Shown piece by piece: positions 25,518 through 34,289 of a stretch of 52,919 nucleotides of DNA (the first letter of the stretch is position 1; every line of letters starts with the position of its first letter). The position numbers and the translations under genes are program-made. Under the pieces are notes generated by a model, which saw only the letters and a program-made list of their open reading frames with translations, was not told the origin of the DNA and did no database searches. Source of the DNA: Aquiflexum sp041751335 (GTDB taxonomy: Bacteria > Bacteroidota > Bacteroidia > Cytophagales > Cyclobacteriaceae); assembly GCF_041751335.1 (NCBI RefSeq), contig NZ_JBGSXS010000387.1, forward strand, positions 1-52,919, written 5' to 3'.

Positions 25518-26271
25518 GCTCATTCCGAATTCCATTCAGCCAAACCAGTCCAATGGGGACCAAGTAATGTCCGGCCCTGATAAGGACCTCCGGAAATAAT
25601 CCTAATCCCAATTCTGTGACCCGAGCAAATGCTGTGATAAATCCCCAAAATGCCATCCAATAAAAAATAGCATTTTTGGAGAAAATTAATCCGGAGACTG
25701 CCGCAAGGATGTCGAGTGATCCAATGGCTTTAAGTAATATTTCTGCAGTTGACTGTTTAATTCTTAGTCCCAAAGTATTTTCAGAGGAAATCAAAAGGTA
25801 ATCAATGAATCTTGGATGTAATGACCAGGCCTCGAGTCCATGTGTTATAAACGTCACGATCAATCCTACCAAGAGTAACCAATATGCACTATTGATTTTT
25901 CTATTGTAATTCGCCAACAAAAGAATTCCGATTGGTAAAATTATTCGAATAAAATGAGCAGGAATACTCCAATCAGTGAAAGGACTCCCTGCTTGTCTTT
26001 TGATGACATAAGCCAATCCCAAAGTCAGCAGGGCAATAATGACCAACAAATATTTGTCCGGCTTAAAAAAAGTAACTAGCCCAAAGATTAAAAATACCCA
26101 TGCGACGATGTTCTCAATAAGCTTTGATTGGGCTTGTTCTAATCCAACTTCCATAAAAAGCATGGTTTCGATAGCACTGCCACCCTTGAGATAAAAAAAT
26201 ACACCTATACATTGAAGAAGTAAAGCAGATTTAAAAAGCCAAAGAATTCTCTCAATTGGAACAACCTTCAT
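25504..26271 (-). CDS. Polytopic membrane protein of unknown function
   Basis: The 255-residue protein has about seven hydrophobic segments, among them ILWLFKSALLLQCIGVFFYL, IVAWVFLIFGLVTFF, YLLVIIALLTLGLAYV and YWLLLVGLIVTFITHG. No family is recognised. It follows the purple-acid-phosphatase-like gene by only eight bases, so it is probably co-translated with it and may belong to the phosphate-related locus, though nothing in the protein itself shows that. It lies tail-to-tail with the GNAT gene. Confidence 0.7.
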   Translation of the reverse strand: MKVVPIERILWLFKSALLLQCIGVFFYLKGGSAIETMLFMEVGLEQAQSKLIENIVAWVFLIFGLVTFFKPDKYLLVIIALLTLGLAYVIKRQAGSPFTDWSIPAHFIRIILPIGILLLANYNRKINSAYWLLLVGLIVTFITHGLEAWSLHPRFIDYLLISSENTLGLRIKQSTAEILLKAIGSLDILAAVSGLIFSKNAIFYWMAFWGFITAFARVTELGLGLFPEVLIRAGHYLVPIGLVWLNGIRNELKAP

Positions 26272-26279
26272 ATTTTACT

Positions 26280-27593
26280 TCAATCCATTTTTCGAGGTTT
26301 AACTTCAAATTGATCCAAAATCCCTCCATCCATACCAAATGCTTTTATTTTGATAAAATCCTTGGAAAATGTTAGTTTCTGGACATTGTGGGCACTCATC
26401 GCAAAGCCAGGAGGTTGAATAAACCATCTTGTACTGTCCGCGACACGCTGAGGAACTCCAAGACCTCCTTCCCCGATATAAACAATGCCCGTTTCATCAT
26501 ACTTGTTATTACGGATTGGCACGGTCCTTTTCAGAATATGCCCATCTGATTCCAAAGCCAGATCAACATTATATTTTTCAAAATAGGGTACCCATGTTTC
26601 TCGGACTCTTTTGAATGTGGCATTTTCAAAGTCTTTTACAACAGGATAAGCCGGTCTGTGGTAGTTGACTAACAGCCACTTGTTTTCTTTTCGCTTACTA
26701 GCAAGGTTTTCTTCCAACCAATCCCGCTGATCACCAGCAACACTTATTTCAGTATTCAAGGTAATCATCGCTGCTTGAGAACCAAGTTGGGTAGAAAAAT
26801 AATAATCAAATCCTCTCTTCCTTTGTGTATCACCAAGCCAAAAATTTTCTTCAAATCCAGTTTGCATGTCATGATTTCCCCTTGATAAAATCAGAGGTAA
26901 AAGTCTATTGCCTTCACCAATGACTATTTCATGGTCTTCAAACCACCAAAATAAATGCCTCCAATCAGCTGTTGTTCCATAATCCGCTCCATGTATAAAG
27001 GCAATAATATTTGGGTCTTCATCAATCAATGCCTTGATCCTTTTATTCATTTCCTGTCTGTCTACATGTGGAGTTCTGCCTGCATATCTTGGTTCAGGCC
27101 CACCCATCCTAGAATCACCACCCCAAAGGACAGAAAACTCACTATCATCTTCGGGGCCCGAAATAAAATAAAACTCATCTGAAACCAAATCATCCGATTC
27201 CACCACAAAATAATAAGCGGTCGATGGTTTGAGATTATTTAAATCTGCATGATGATAATATCCTTGTGGAACTCCTTCTTTAAAATCTTCATCGACTAAG
27301 GAAATCGAGCCATTTTTCGATGCCAATGTTTGAAAAGCATAATCAAGTTTTTCGCCTTCCTTACTTATTGTATCAAAATAAACCTTATGGTTTTTGCCAT
27401 GTTCATGTAAAGTAGTCCATGAAATAACTGCGTTGGAAGAAGGATCTTCTGCCCATACGACCCTCAGATGCCTTGGTGCAATTTCTGCTTCATCGATTAA
27501 AACTTGTTGCTTTTCCTCTTTTGATTTACAGGAAATGAAAAAAAAGGAGAAAAATAAAAATGATGCAAGAGCGGCTGAATAAGATAATTTCAT
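26280..27593 (-). CDS. Purple-acid-phosphatase-like metallophosphoesterase lipoprotein
   Basis: The 437-residue protein is a lipoprotein (lipobox FISC, C22). It has an N-terminal fibronectin-like domain (HLRVVWAEDPSSNAVISWTT, about 42-145) and a calcineurin-like phosphoesterase domain with metal ligands D160 (GGDSR), D204 (GADYG), N240-H241-D242 (GNHD) and H312 (YHRP). The final motif reads DGHILKRT, so H352 is present but the second His of the canonical GHxH is Leu. It would hydrolyse phosphate esters at the cell envelope. It lies 74 bases after a TonB receptor gene, with a hairpin between them, and upstream of a membrane protein. The ATG at 27593 is chosen over an upstream TTG because the signal peptide starts there. 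Confidence 0.87.
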   Translation of the reverse strand: MKLSYSAALASFLFFSFFFISCKSKEEKQQVLIDEAEIAPRHLRVVWAEDPSSNAVISWTTLHEHGKNHKVYFDTISKEGEKLDYAFQTLASKNGSISLVDEDFKEGVPQGYYHHADLNNLKPSTAYYFVVESDDLVSDEFYFISGPEDDSEFSVLWGGDSRMGGPEPRYAGRTPHVDRQEMNKRIKALIDEDPNIIAFIHGADYGTTADWRHLFWWFEDHEIVIGEGNRLLPLILSRGNHDMQTGFEENFWLGDTQRKRGFDYYFSTQLGSQAAMITLNTEISVAGDQRDWLEENLASKRKENKWLLVNYHRPAYPVVKDFENATFKRVRETWVPYFEKYNVDLALESDGHILKRTVPIRNNKYDETGIVYIGEGGLGVPQRVADSTRWFIQPPGFAMSAHNVQKLTFSKDFIKIKAFGMDGGILDQFEVKPRKMD

Positions 27594-27623
27594 TTTTAAA
27601 GATTTTTTTTTATTCAAAATAAA

Positions 27624-27648
27624 CGGCTTCCATTTTGTATGGAAGCCG
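27624..27648 (-). terminator. Terminator or attenuator between TonB receptor and phosphatase genes
   Basis: CGGCTTCCAT (27624-27633) and ATGGAAGCCG (27639-27648) form a perfect 10-base stem with a five-base loop. On the minus strand it is followed by TTTATTTTG. It lies 19 bases after the TonB-receptor stop and would reduce read-through into the phosphatase. Confidence 0.75.
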
Positions 27649-27667
27649 CCCAAAAGTAATCAATAGA

Positions 27668-30466
27668 TTAGTTGAAAAGGTCAAATTTTACACCAAAGTT
27701 GATTCGTACATTATAGTATTCCTCCTGCTGCGTCCTTGACCTAATTCCTTGATAATATCTTAGCGGTTGATTGGTCAAATTATTTACCTCAAAAAACACT
27801 CTCCAGTTTGGGGTAAAGGCGTAAGATGCATTCACGTCCAAGAAGGTTTGTCTATCATAAAAGGCATCATCAAAACTTGATCCACCTATTTCATCTATGT
27901 ACCCACTTGCATGGTTCAAGGAAGCTCTCAATACAATTTTTGCCGTTTCAAATGAAAGTGATGCATTGAACATATTCCTGGCTGTACCGGGCAATTTAAG
28001 ATCTTCATTGTCACGTCCTTCGATTCCTGTTGTCCTCGAATCGGTAAAAGTATAATTAAGGAACATGCCTAGTCCTTTCCAAATTCCTGGCAGAAAATCA
28101 AACTGTCTTTGTATGGATGTTTCAAAACCATATACATTGGCAGTACCGCCATTTTCAGGCTTGGACCTTTGTATCAACTCTCCAAAATCCGGATCAATAA
28201 CGTTAAACTCAGTTCTTTGATAGATAAAGTTGTTTACATCTTTATAAAAACCACCTAAAGTGAAAACTCCAACTGATTTAAAATAATTTTCAAACATCAA
28301 GTCAAAATTCATTGAGGTTGTCGGTACCAAATTGGGATTGCCTCTTACCAAGGTTTGGTTGTCGGGACTGAATATTGCATAAGGAACCAGATCAAAGTAG
28401 TTAGGTCTTGCCAAGGTATTCGCCCAGGCAAATCTTAAAATTTGATTATCAGAAATGTCATATTTGAAATGAGCCCCGGGCATCACGTTAGTATAATTAT
28501 CCGAAACTGTGGCAGACTGATTGAAAATTTCTTCATCTTCATCAAATTCAAAGCCCCTATATTCAAGATTTGTATTTTCAAGCCTCAAACCAAAAATAGC
28601 AGATAACTTTGGATTGAATTGATAGTCTGTCATGACATATCCACCAGTGATTGTTTCTGAAGCTTGGTAATTGCCAGTGATGTACTCTGCGACAGCATCT
28701 TCAAACTCAAACAAATTAGGATTTTTAAGATCCAAGCCACCTAAAAATTCCCTATCTACAAATCTACCGGGAACATATTGAGGTCCATTAAGAAAGACTC
28801 TGTCATTTTGAAAGGAAAAGGGCAAATCTCCCAAATCATTTCCATTTGAACCAAGATCCCCTAACGGTTCATACACATCATAAGAATCTGTTCTTTGCTT
28901 AAATTTTGACCTTAATCTACCGCCAAATTTCAGAAAACCTTTATTGGATGCATATGGTAAACCAAAATCCAATTTAGCATTGAAATCCTCCTCATAAGTA
29001 TTGTTGTTTGACTCATATATTTCATTCAATCCCAAACCAAGTTCACTTTCCTGATTTGCAAATGTAGTCAATACTTTGAATGGGTCACGGATGTCCAATA
29101 CCATATCGGCATTGCCTCGGTGGGTTATATATCTTTCATTGGGCCTGTCTTCAGAAGCTTTAGCATAGGTTGCATTCCAGGTCATTTTGAGTTTGTCAAA
29201 TAAATGGCTTCCCGACAAAGTAGTGTTGATCACCCTTTGGTCTTCTAAACGGGTATTTCTAACTCTATCATTATCTATACCGCCTTTTGTCTGAACAGAT
29301 GCTCTTCCACGCAATTGAAACACATCGTTTTGCAATTCAGTGAAGTTTCCATCATTAAATGGCCTATCCAACCTATCTACCCTCATTCTCCATCTATTTT
29401 CCCAGTCATCTCTCCAATTGTACATTGCATTTAAGACTATTGAATGGTTTTTATTGATGTCGTAATCCAATGCCAAAGTAGTACTTCTTCTGACCCTCTG
29501 AACATTGTATTTTCTAAGATCAAATCGATCCACCACTACCGGATGGTTAGGATTTTCTGTTTGGACCCATCTGGCTTCATAATTGTCAGAACCGAAGTTA
29601 TGGTTATTATAAGACCCTGAAAAAATGATCCCCAATTTATCATTTGCAATTCTGTCTCCAATTATTAAACCGCCTGTCCAAATTGGTTTATTGGAAAGAA
29701 AGTTAACCCCGGAAGCAGCAGTTCCTGAAACCCTAAGGCCATTGGGAGCCTTACGTGTAACCAAGTTGACAGCACCACCAATGGCATCTGCATCCATATC
29801 AGGCAGAACAGACTTATTCACCTCGATAGTTTGGATCATATCAGCAGGTATTAAATCCATCTGAATCCTCCTATTGTCCCCTTCTGCTGAAGGAACCCTT
29901 TCTCCATTGATCATCACAGAGTTTAGCTCGGGTGACATGCCCCTGATAATAATATCCCTAGCCTCACCTTGATCATTTTGCATAGTGATACCTGGTATTC
30001 TCTTCATGGCATCTCCAATATTCGCATCAGGAAAACGACCGATTTGGTCGGCAGCTACTATATTGGTGATATTTGAATTGGTTTTCTGCTGGTTCAAAGC
30101 CCTTGCTTGTCCTTTGAGTCTATCCCCAAATACTATAAATTCCACACCGTCAATAGTTCCGGGACTCATCTCAAACCTTAAATCCAAGGTTTGTCCATCT
30201 TGAATCGAAATTTCTTTTGTAACTGTGTTATATCCTAAGTAGGAAACAATTAAATTGTAACTGCCCGCAGGAACTCCCAAAATCACATAGTCACCCAACT
30301 GATTGGTTACAGAACCCTTATTGGTTCCTTCCAAAACTACATTAGCCCCAGGAAGGGATAAGTTTTGATCGTCAATGATTTTACCTCTTAAAACTGCCTG
30401 TGCATACAAATTCTGTGCAAACAGCATAAAGAAGGAAATTGCTGAAATTAGTAATCTGTGCTTCAT
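27668..30466 (-). CDS. TonB-dependent receptor with carboxypeptidase-regulatory-like domain
   Basis: The 932-residue outer-membrane transporter has a signal peptide (ending NLYAQ), a CarboxypepD_reg-like beta-sandwich (VLRGKIIDDQNLSLPGANV, about 25-105), a plug domain (IPGITMQNDQGEARDIIIRG, then VNKSVLPDMDADAIGGAVNL) and a long 22-strand barrel ending in Asn after VRINFGVKFDLF. The TonB-box region is not resolved. It takes up a substrate too big for porins. Position 20 bases after a phytase gene suggests phytate or its inositol-phosphate products; that is inference from the neighbour. No SusD partner is present. Confidence 0.94.
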   Translation of the reverse strand: MKHRLLISAISFFMLFAQNLYAQAVLRGKIIDDQNLSLPGANVVLEGTNKGSVTNQLGDYVILGVPAGSYNLIVSYLGYNTVTKEISIQDGQTLDLRFEMSPGTIDGVEFIVFGDRLKGQARALNQQKTNSNITNIVAADQIGRFPDANIGDAMKRIPGITMQNDQGEARDIIIRGMSPELNSVMINGERVPSAEGDNRRIQMDLIPADMIQTIEVNKSVLPDMDADAIGGAVNLVTRKAPNGLRVSGTAASGVNFLSNKPIWTGGLIIGDRIANDKLGIIFSGSYNNHNFGSDNYEARWVQTENPNHPVVVDRFDLRKYNVQRVRRSTTLALDYDINKNHSIVLNAMYNWRDDWENRWRMRVDRLDRPFNDGNFTELQNDVFQLRGRASVQTKGGIDNDRVRNTRLEDQRVINTTLSGSHLFDKLKMTWNATYAKASEDRPNERYITHRGNADMVLDIRDPFKVLTTFANQESELGLGLNEIYESNNNTYEEDFNAKLDFGLPYASNKGFLKFGGRLRSKFKQRTDSYDVYEPLGDLGSNGNDLGDLPFSFQNDRVFLNGPQYVPGRFVDREFLGGLDLKNPNLFEFEDAVAEYITGNYQASETITGGYVMTDYQFNPKLSAIFGLRLENTNLEYRGFEFDEDEEIFNQSATVSDNYTNVMPGAHFKYDISDNQILRFAWANTLARPNYFDLVPYAIFSPDNQTLVRGNPNLVPTTSMNFDLMFENYFKSVGVFTLGGFYKDVNNFIYQRTEFNVIDPDFGELIQRSKPENGGTANVYGFETSIQRQFDFLPGIWKGLGMFLNYTFTDSRTTGIEGRDNEDLKLPGTARNMFNASLSFETAKIVLRASLNHASGYIDEIGGSSFDDAFYDRQTFLDVNASYAFTPNWRVFFEVNNLTNQPLRYYQGIRSRTQQEEYYNVRINFGVKFDLFN

Positions 30467-30486
30467 ATAAAGTTTAGTTTGTGTTA

Positions 30487-31566
30487 TTACTTTTTCTCTT
30501 TGATATACTTTTCAAGATCTCTCCAATCATAAATCTGGAAAGTCTTGTCATCTGACATGGCTACAAATAGCCCTTTGGGAAATTCTGGACTGATATTGAA
30601 ATTGGCCACTTCGGAACCATCGCTGGAAACAGTGGACATTGGAAGTTTCGCAATTGCTTTATGAAAATGAGGATCTTCTGAGGAACCTTCTCTAGGAAAT
30701 ACATGGAAAAAATTTGCTTCCTGATCTGAAACAAGAACATAACCAGTTCCATCTTCATGCTTATAAATTGAAATCCCTTCGTGGTCCAATGTGAAGCCCT
30801 CTGTTGCAAAAAGTGCAAGTTCTTCATTCCCTTTCGCTGGGTCCGCGTAATACTTTCTCACCCCTAACCCCTCATCGCTGTAATAAATATATCCAAGTTC
30901 ATTGTCTACAGCAATTGCTTCTATTTCCTTGTTCCCACTATATTTGCCAAATTTTCGGACTAATTCGAGCTCCAATTGACCACTTTCAGTCTTGATAAGA
31001 TATTGCCAAAGGTAGGTGCCATCTTTAGGACCATCTTTTCTACCAGCAATTACATAATGCCTTTCATTTTCTTTGTCATGGTAGACAGCAACACCCATGA
31101 GATCACGGTAATCCGGTTGGGTTTCTCCAAGATAAATTTCAATTCCCCCTTCTTGGATTTCTACCATTTCCGGTAACTTGAAAAATCTCAACCTAGAGGT
31201 AAGTCTCTCTCCTGTGACTGCAAAATCAATTTGGCTGCTTCCGAGATTCAGGTCATAAGAAACATCCACATTATTTGGTCTCTGCAGCCCTCTGACCACC
31301 AAAGAATCTATGATCTTACCTTTTAGATCAAATACATATAAAGCTCCGTCTTTATCTTTGTCTGTGCCGATAATAAAACTTTTAACTGGATCGGATTTAT
31401 TAATATAAATGGCAGGATCATCCGTATCGTGAATCACCTTTTCAGTGACATAAAGGGGTTCGATTTTGGGTGAAGAAGAATGAGTTTGTTGGCCCGTGTC
31501 TTTTGGGCCACAGGAAGAAAAAACAACCAATAAACCAAAAACAGACTGTAAAATTTTATTATTCAT
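30487..31566 (-). CDS. Beta-propeller phytase lipoprotein
   Basis: The 359-residue protein is a lipoprotein (FSSCGPK, C19) with the sequence marks of six-bladed beta-propeller (BPP) phytases: HDTDDPAIYI at 46-55, SFIIGTDKDKDGALYVFDL, RPNNVDVSYDL, LMGVAVY, EIEAIAVDNELGYIYYSDE and VLVSDQEANFFHVF. BPP phytases are calcium-dependent and remove phosphates from phytate (inositol hexakisphosphate). Length is close to the known enzymes. A surface or periplasmic lipoprotein form fits with the TonB receptor encoded 20 bases downstream, which could import the products. Confidence 0.93.
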   Translation of the reverse strand: MNNKILQSVFGLLVVFSSCGPKDTGQQTHSSSPKIEPLYVTEKVIHDTDDPAIYINKSDPVKSFIIGTDKDKDGALYVFDLKGKIIDSLVVRGLQRPNNVDVSYDLNLGSSQIDFAVTGERLTSRLRFFKLPEMVEIQEGGIEIYLGETQPDYRDLMGVAVYHDKENERHYVIAGRKDGPKDGTYLWQYLIKTESGQLELELVRKFGKYSGNKEIEAIAVDNELGYIYYSDEGLGVRKYYADPAKGNEELALFATEGFTLDHEGISIYKHEDGTGYVLVSDQEANFFHVFPREGSSEDPHFHKAIAKLPMSTVSSDGSEVANFNISPEFPKGLFVAMSDDKTFQIYDWRDLEKYIKEKK

Positions 31567-31586
31567 TTGTATCTATTTGTTGAATG

Positions 31587-31594
31587 CAAAATTA
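31587..31594 (-). promoter_or_regulatory. Candidate -7 box for the phytase gene
   Basis: On the minus strand the bases read TAATTTTG, a TAnnTTTG match 21 bases before the phytase ATG. No clear -33 TTTG at the expected spacing. The remaining 31595-31755 gap is very AT-rich and holds no gene. Confidence 0.4.
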
Positions 31595-31755
31595 GATACC
31601 TGAAGAAAACTGACCTACTATTTCATATTATAAAAAAGGAAACAACAGAATTTTAAAACGTTAACAAAACGATAGCAATAGAATCAAAAAATATATATAA
31701 AACATTGGAAATAAATAACTTACATTATATTAAAAAAAGATTAACAAATCGTAAA

Positions 31756-33402
31756 CTATATACTAAGAATAAATTGCTGTAAACTTTCTCCTTTTCCGAT
31801 CGCCAATTTTTTCCTTAACCGATATCTTGAAATTCTAAGGCTATCAGGTGAAATATTTAGGCTTGATGCTATGTCTTTGGAGCTAAGATTCATCCGCATC
31901 AATGAGGCTAACCTTAGTTCAGAGGGTGTCAATCCAACAGCATGTTGGTGAAGCTTTTGAAAAAAATCTTCATGTACCTTTTCAAAATTTTTTCTGAAGT
32001 CATCCCAATCAGTGTCGTGAGCAAAATTGAAATCTATCATTTTTATCAAATTTCGGATATTCTTTTTTTGTTCTTTTGTGTCTTTATCAAGGGAATTCTG
32101 AAGTCTTTGTCTTATTCCTTCCATCATTTTATTCTTGTCTATGACATGCAGTGTTTGAGCGGTTAGGGATTTTGCATTTGATTCTAGTTCTTTAGAAAGG
32201 GTTTCATCTTTGAGTTGGATATTATACAATTCAGTTTCCATTAATTTTTGTTGAGTGAGTATCATTTCTTTTTCACTTTCCAGCAGCTGTCTATCTACCT
32301 TTGACTTAATGCTCTTTTTGCTGATAATCAACCAAGCTGTACCAATTAGTAAAAGCATCAAAACAACAAAAAGTATTCGAATTTTGGAATCAAAATCTTT
32401 CAACTGCTCAAGTTCCGAAATTTGCTGATCCTTTAATTTCATTTGAAACAACTCATCCATCAATGCCATTTGAGTTGCAGTTTCCTTATTATATATCTCC
32501 TGATATATTACTCGACTACTGTCAAGATAAGTGTAGGCTTTTTGAAATTCGCTTAACGCATGATAACTTCTTGCCAAATCTCTAAGCGCACTACTTTCTT
32601 CATAAGGTTGGTTCAAAATTCTGCTCAGCGCCAATGCTTCTTTGGAAAATTCAAGTCCTTTCTCAATTTGTCCCTTTTTTCTGTAAACATCCCCAAGATT
32701 GTTTATGATACTTATCATGTTCAGACTATCTCCTGATTCAATATTCAAACTAAAAGCATTATGGAAATAATAGGAAGCAGAATCAAATATTTCAAGATCC
32801 TCATAAATACTACCTAAATTTTCATTGATTTCTGAGCTTAAAGCTTCTTTTCCCAATTTTCTGAAAATTGATAATGCAGTCCATTGGAAGTTGAGGGCCT
32901 CTTGATATTCTTGTTTTTTTTCATGTACAAATCCTATTAATCCAATAGAAATCGCTTGTCTTGTCTCATCATTACAGTTTAAAGAAATCTCATAGGCCTT
33001 CTGATGAAGCTGCACTGCATCATCGATTTTTTGAGTTTTATATGCGACTTTTCCTCTAAAATTATAATTATCTATCAGCAAGGGACTGAATTCTTCTTTT
33101 ACCAATAATTCTTCTGCCAAAAGTAAATTTCTCGCAGATTCAGAATAAATACCTTTAAAAAATAATAATTTACCCAACAGGTGATGAATCCTTGCCAGTA
33201 GAATTTTATCATCAAATTCTTTGCTCAATTCTAGCGCTTTAATTGCAAAAAAATAGCTTGAATCGGGATCAGATATGAAACCGCTTTCCGCTTTTAACAA
33301 AATAATTGTAATATCCTCTTTTTGGTCACTCCCTGGTTTAGAAAGCAGAATTAAAGGAAACAAAAGAAAAATATAAATAACAATACATTGCATAGACCTC
33401 AT
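31756..33402 (-). CDS. Membrane-anchored TPR regulator with LuxR-type HTH
   Basis: The 548-residue protein has a signal peptide or signal anchor (MRSMQCIVIYIFLLFPLILL) and several tetratricopeptide repeats (about 60-310, including YESARNLLLAEELL-type helices). A transmembrane helix follows (ILFVVLMLLLIGTAWLIISK, about 330-350), then a long coiled coil and a C-terminal LuxR-like helix-turn-helix (LTPSELRLASLMRMNLSSKD, then SPDSLRISRYRLRKKL). This layout, with the sensing TPR domain outside and the HTH inside, is common in Bacteroidota. It sits upstream of the phytase gene with a 189-base gap, so it may regulate the phosphate locus, but no binding site was identified. Confidence 0.85.
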   Translation of the reverse strand: MRSMQCIVIYIFLLFPLILLSKPGSDQKEDITIILLKAESGFISDPDSSYFFAIKALELSKEFDDKILLARIHHLLGKLLFFKGIYSESARNLLLAEELLVKEEFSPLLIDNYNFRGKVAYKTQKIDDAVQLHQKAYEISLNCNDETRQAISIGLIGFVHEKKQEYQEALNFQWTALSIFRKLGKEALSSEINENLGSIYEDLEIFDSASYYFHNAFSLNIESGDSLNMISIINNLGDVYRKKGQIEKGLEFSKEALALSRILNQPYEESSALRDLARSYHALSEFQKAYTYLDSSRVIYQEIYNKETATQMALMDELFQMKLKDQQISELEQLKDFDSKIRILFVVLMLLLIGTAWLIISKKSIKSKVDRQLLESEKEMILTQQKLMETELYNIQLKDETLSKELESNAKSLTAQTLHVIDKNKMMEGIRQRLQNSLDKDTKEQKKNIRNLIKMIDFNFAHDTDWDDFRKNFEKVHEDFFQKLHQHAVGLTPSELRLASLMRMNLSSKDIASSLNISPDSLRISRYRLRKKLAIGKGESLQQFILSI

Positions 33403-33493
33403 TTACAAAGATGTCTATACTCAAAAATAAATGTGTTAAGAAAATGTTTTCTGTGTGTTAAATTAAATGTCTTTGACCATAAGGAACTTGTTA

Positions 33494-33530
33494 AAATCAA
33501 AATAGGCAATTGAATTGCCTATTTTGATTT
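33494..33530 (-). terminator. Long hairpin after the TPR gene, likely terminator
   Basis: An 18-base perfect inverted repeat has arms 33494-33511 and 33513-33530, separated by one base. Its core is TAGGCAATT/AATTGCCTA and its ends are A/T, so it works as a terminator on the minus strand (after the gene ending at 33567) and possibly on the other strand too. The regulator gene at 33402 begins downstream. Confidence 0.75.
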
Positions 33531-33566
33531 GGTTGTACTTTAAACCTACAAACATTTAGTTATACA

Positions 33567-34286
33567 TTACATTTTTTGAACTTCTTTTAAGTTTTCCTGT
33601 GCCAACTCAAAATCCGGTTGCAATTCCAAAGCCTGGGTAATAGCTTCTCTTGCTTCGTTTTTATCTTTTTGGTACATGTACACCATTCCTTTAAGATTAA
33701 GTGCTGCAGCTTTCAATGTTACTTCTTGTTGGGTATTATCCTCCTTTGGGAATCCTACTTTTTCTTCACTTGATTTATTATTTTTAACCAGCATATTGAT
33801 CGAATTCAATGCTTCTTCCTGACGGTTCAGCGAATACTGCATATAGGCCGTTTTGTAAAGACTGAATAGATTTCCGGTCAATAAGTAGTGACGTTCGAAA
33901 TTTGGAAGTGCTCGATCCATAGCCCCCAATTGCTCTAAAGAGTAGGCGGCTACTTCTAGGGCTGCCAAACTTTTATCACTGACTTCAAGTATGTCTAAGG
34001 CTGAAATGGCAGCCGACGTATACTGCCCGGACTCAAAATACAGTGAAGCGAGTGTTTCTGCATACTGAAGATTGCTGGGGTTTCTTTCAATCAATTCAAT
34101 TAGTTTCATCCTTGCTGCGGGCAGGTCATTATACCTCAAGGCCAATTGATATACTTTTCTGTCAGCTTCATTCCTTTTTCTATTGATTTCAGCATCAGTC
34201 TGTACAGGCTGTTCACTTTGTCCAAATACAGTAATCGCTGCCATCAGAACCAATACGGCAGTCATTAACATTTTATTCATTTTCAT
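33567..34286 (-). CDS. Exported tetratricopeptide-repeat protein
   Basis: The 239-residue protein has a signal peptide (MKMNKMLMTAVLVLMAAITVFGQ) and about five TPR units: residues NPSNLQYAETLASLYFESGQ, then KSLAALEVAAYSLEQLGAMD, and a last one near KNEAREAITQALELQPDFEL. TPR proteins act as scaffolds for protein contact in the periplasm. Partner unknown. It starts three bases after the stop of the nucleotidyltransferase gene, so the two are co-transcribed, although a functional link is not evident. Confidence 0.85.
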   Translation of the reverse strand: MKMNKMLMTAVLVLMAAITVFGQSEQPVQTDAEINRKRNEADRKVYQLALRYNDLPAARMKLIELIERNPSNLQYAETLASLYFESGQYTSAAISALDILEVSDKSLAALEVAAYSLEQLGAMDRALPNFERHYLLTGNLFSLYKTAYMQYSLNRQEEALNSINMLVKNNKSSEEKVGFPKEDNTQQEVTLKAAALNLKGMVYMYQKDKNEAREAITQALELQPDFELAQENLKEVQKM

Positions 34287-34289
34287 AAA

